A stretch of DNA of 64,000 nt from Ptiloglossa arizonensis. Lineage: Eukaryota > Arthropoda > Insecta > Hymenoptera > Colletidae. How positions within the stretch are numbered: the first letter of the stretch is position 1; every line of letters begins with the position of its first letter. The stretch covers positions 1 to 64,000 of the forward strand of contig NW_027478529.1 of the NCBI RefSeq assembly GCF_051014685.1, given 5' to 3'. Made by a program: the position numbers and the translations under genes. Positions 63,501-64,000 of the stretch are shown in pieces. The notes under the pieces are model-generated. The model did not search any database. It was not told where the DNA came from and saw only the letters and a list, made by a program, of their open reading frames with translations.

Positions 63501-64000
63501 AAGAAATAGTTGAGAAGGCAACAAATTTTTTGCACTTCTGCTGCTCCAGTCGCTTAACCAGAATGGCCTAGGGAAAAAATACACATACCGTTGTAATCGG
63601 GCGAGTTTCTACTTTCAGACGCAGCAGGAATTTTTGGGTTAGGTCAATCTGTTCGCGAGATATGGGAGTTTGAAGCCAAGAAATGGTTGAGAAGGCAACA
63701 AATTTTTTGCACTTCTGCTGCTCCAGTCGCTTAACCAGAATGGCCTAGGGGGTAAATACACATACCGTTGTAATCGGGCGAGTTTCTACTTTCAGATGCA
63801 ATACGAATTTTTGGGTTAGGTCAATCCGTTCGCGACATATGGGAGTTTGAAGCTAAGAAATGTTTGAGAAGGCAACAAATTTTTCGCACTTCTGCTGCTC
63901 CAGTCGCTTAACCAGAATGGCCTAGGGGTAAAATACACATACCGTTGTAATTGGGCGAGTTTCTACTTACAGATGCGATAGGAATTTTTGGGTTAGGTCA

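Larger units (their letters stand above)
1..64000. repeat. Tandem satellite DNA array, about 177-bp monomer
   Basis: The same unit recurs without interruption across the window, always in one orientation. The anchor 'ttcgcgagatatggg' returns every 177 bp (for example 42506 then 42683, and 11724 then 11901), which gives about 360 monomers. Monomers differ by scattered substitutions at recurring diagnostic sites, and blocks of several monomers are themselves repeated. Orientation, unit length near one nucleosome plus linker, and layered higher-order repeats are the usual features of eukaryotic centromeric or pericentromeric satellites; that function is inferred, not seen. I do not recognise the family. 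No stretch over about 300 bp escapes the pattern, so there is no unique intergenic DNA to describe. Confidence 0.98.
47551..64000. repeat. 19,907-bp macro-repeat, right copy, cut by window end
   Basis: Adjacent to the left copy, so the pair is tandem. It runs at offset 19,907 to about 58.6 kb, then 20,615 (59456 against 38841), then 20,969 from about 60.7 kb to the window end (62315 against 41346; 63320 against 42351). The offset increases are 708 and 354 bp, all multiples of 177. The right end of this copy is outside the window. The last bases still match the left copy near 43031, apart from 'aattgggcg' for 'aatcgggcg'. Confidence 0.9.

Noticed and set aside
1..64000. CRISPR array or other spaced direct repeat
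   Set aside because: Repeats are contiguous 177-bp units with no unique spacers, and there are no associated genes.
1..64000. Transposon insertion, rRNA, tRNA or other RNA gene within the array
   Set aside because: Reading through the window, every line aligns to the monomer. I found no target-site duplication, terminal repeat, poly-A tail, or tRNA- or rRNA-like segment.

Overview
The whole 64-kb window is one uninterrupted satellite DNA array. A unit of about 177 bp is repeated head to tail, always in the same orientation, roughly 360 times from base 1 to base 64000. I saw no unique sequence, gene, RNA gene, transposon or terminator anywhere in it. A head-to-tail array of nucleosome-length monomers with layered higher-order repeats is typical of eukaryotic centromeric or pericentromeric heterochromatin (compare about 171-bp primate alpha satellite and about 178-bp Arabidopsis CEN180). 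I do not recognise this monomer family and cannot name the organism. A plant or invertebrate is possible, but that is a guess.

The monomer is about 43% GC. In order it carries a TCGCGA core in 'ttcgcgagatatggg', a variable 'ttga(c/g)aag' block, an A/T tract 'caaatttttcgca', 'ctgctgctcca', 'gcttaaccagaatggcc' followed by CCTAGG, 'aaaaaatacacat', a near-invariant 'accgttgtaa' core followed by one of three endings (tcgggcg, ccggacg or tcgagcg), 'gagtttctactttcag', a diagnostic block (acgcagc, atgcaat, acgcaat or aagcagc), and 'aggaattt..gggttaggtcaatccg'.

Layout. 1-3.9 kb: an 11-monomer duplication whose left copy is full of small indels over its first 1.4 kb. 4.5-8.8 kb: a tandem 12-monomer unit, two copies. 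8.1-10.2 kb: 3- and 8-monomer duplications. 10.2-11.8 kb: a 3-monomer (531-bp) unit, three copies. 11.9-14.05 kb: an 8-monomer (1417-bp) repeat built from 4-monomer subunits. 14.05-16.3 kb: an 8-monomer duplication. 15.7-19.4 kb: a 7-monomer (1239-bp) unit, three near-identical copies. 19.4-23.2 kb: a mosaic of earlier types, including a block exactly 47 monomers from its twin. At about 23.2 kb the variant vocabulary changes. 23.24-34.9 kb: a tandem duplication of about 5.74 kb, each copy carrying the same truncated monomer. 27.64-64 kb: a much larger and nearly identical tandem duplication with a 19,907-bp offset (second copy from about 47.55 kb, running off the right edge). Inside it are 17-, 20- and 22-monomer duplications (41.3-47.3 kb) and a 6-monomer duplication (58.6-60.6 kb).

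No genes work together here. The biology of the window is the history and possible chromatin role of the array. All block boundaries were found by eye from shared private variants and should be read as accurate to tens of bases unless an exact offset is given.
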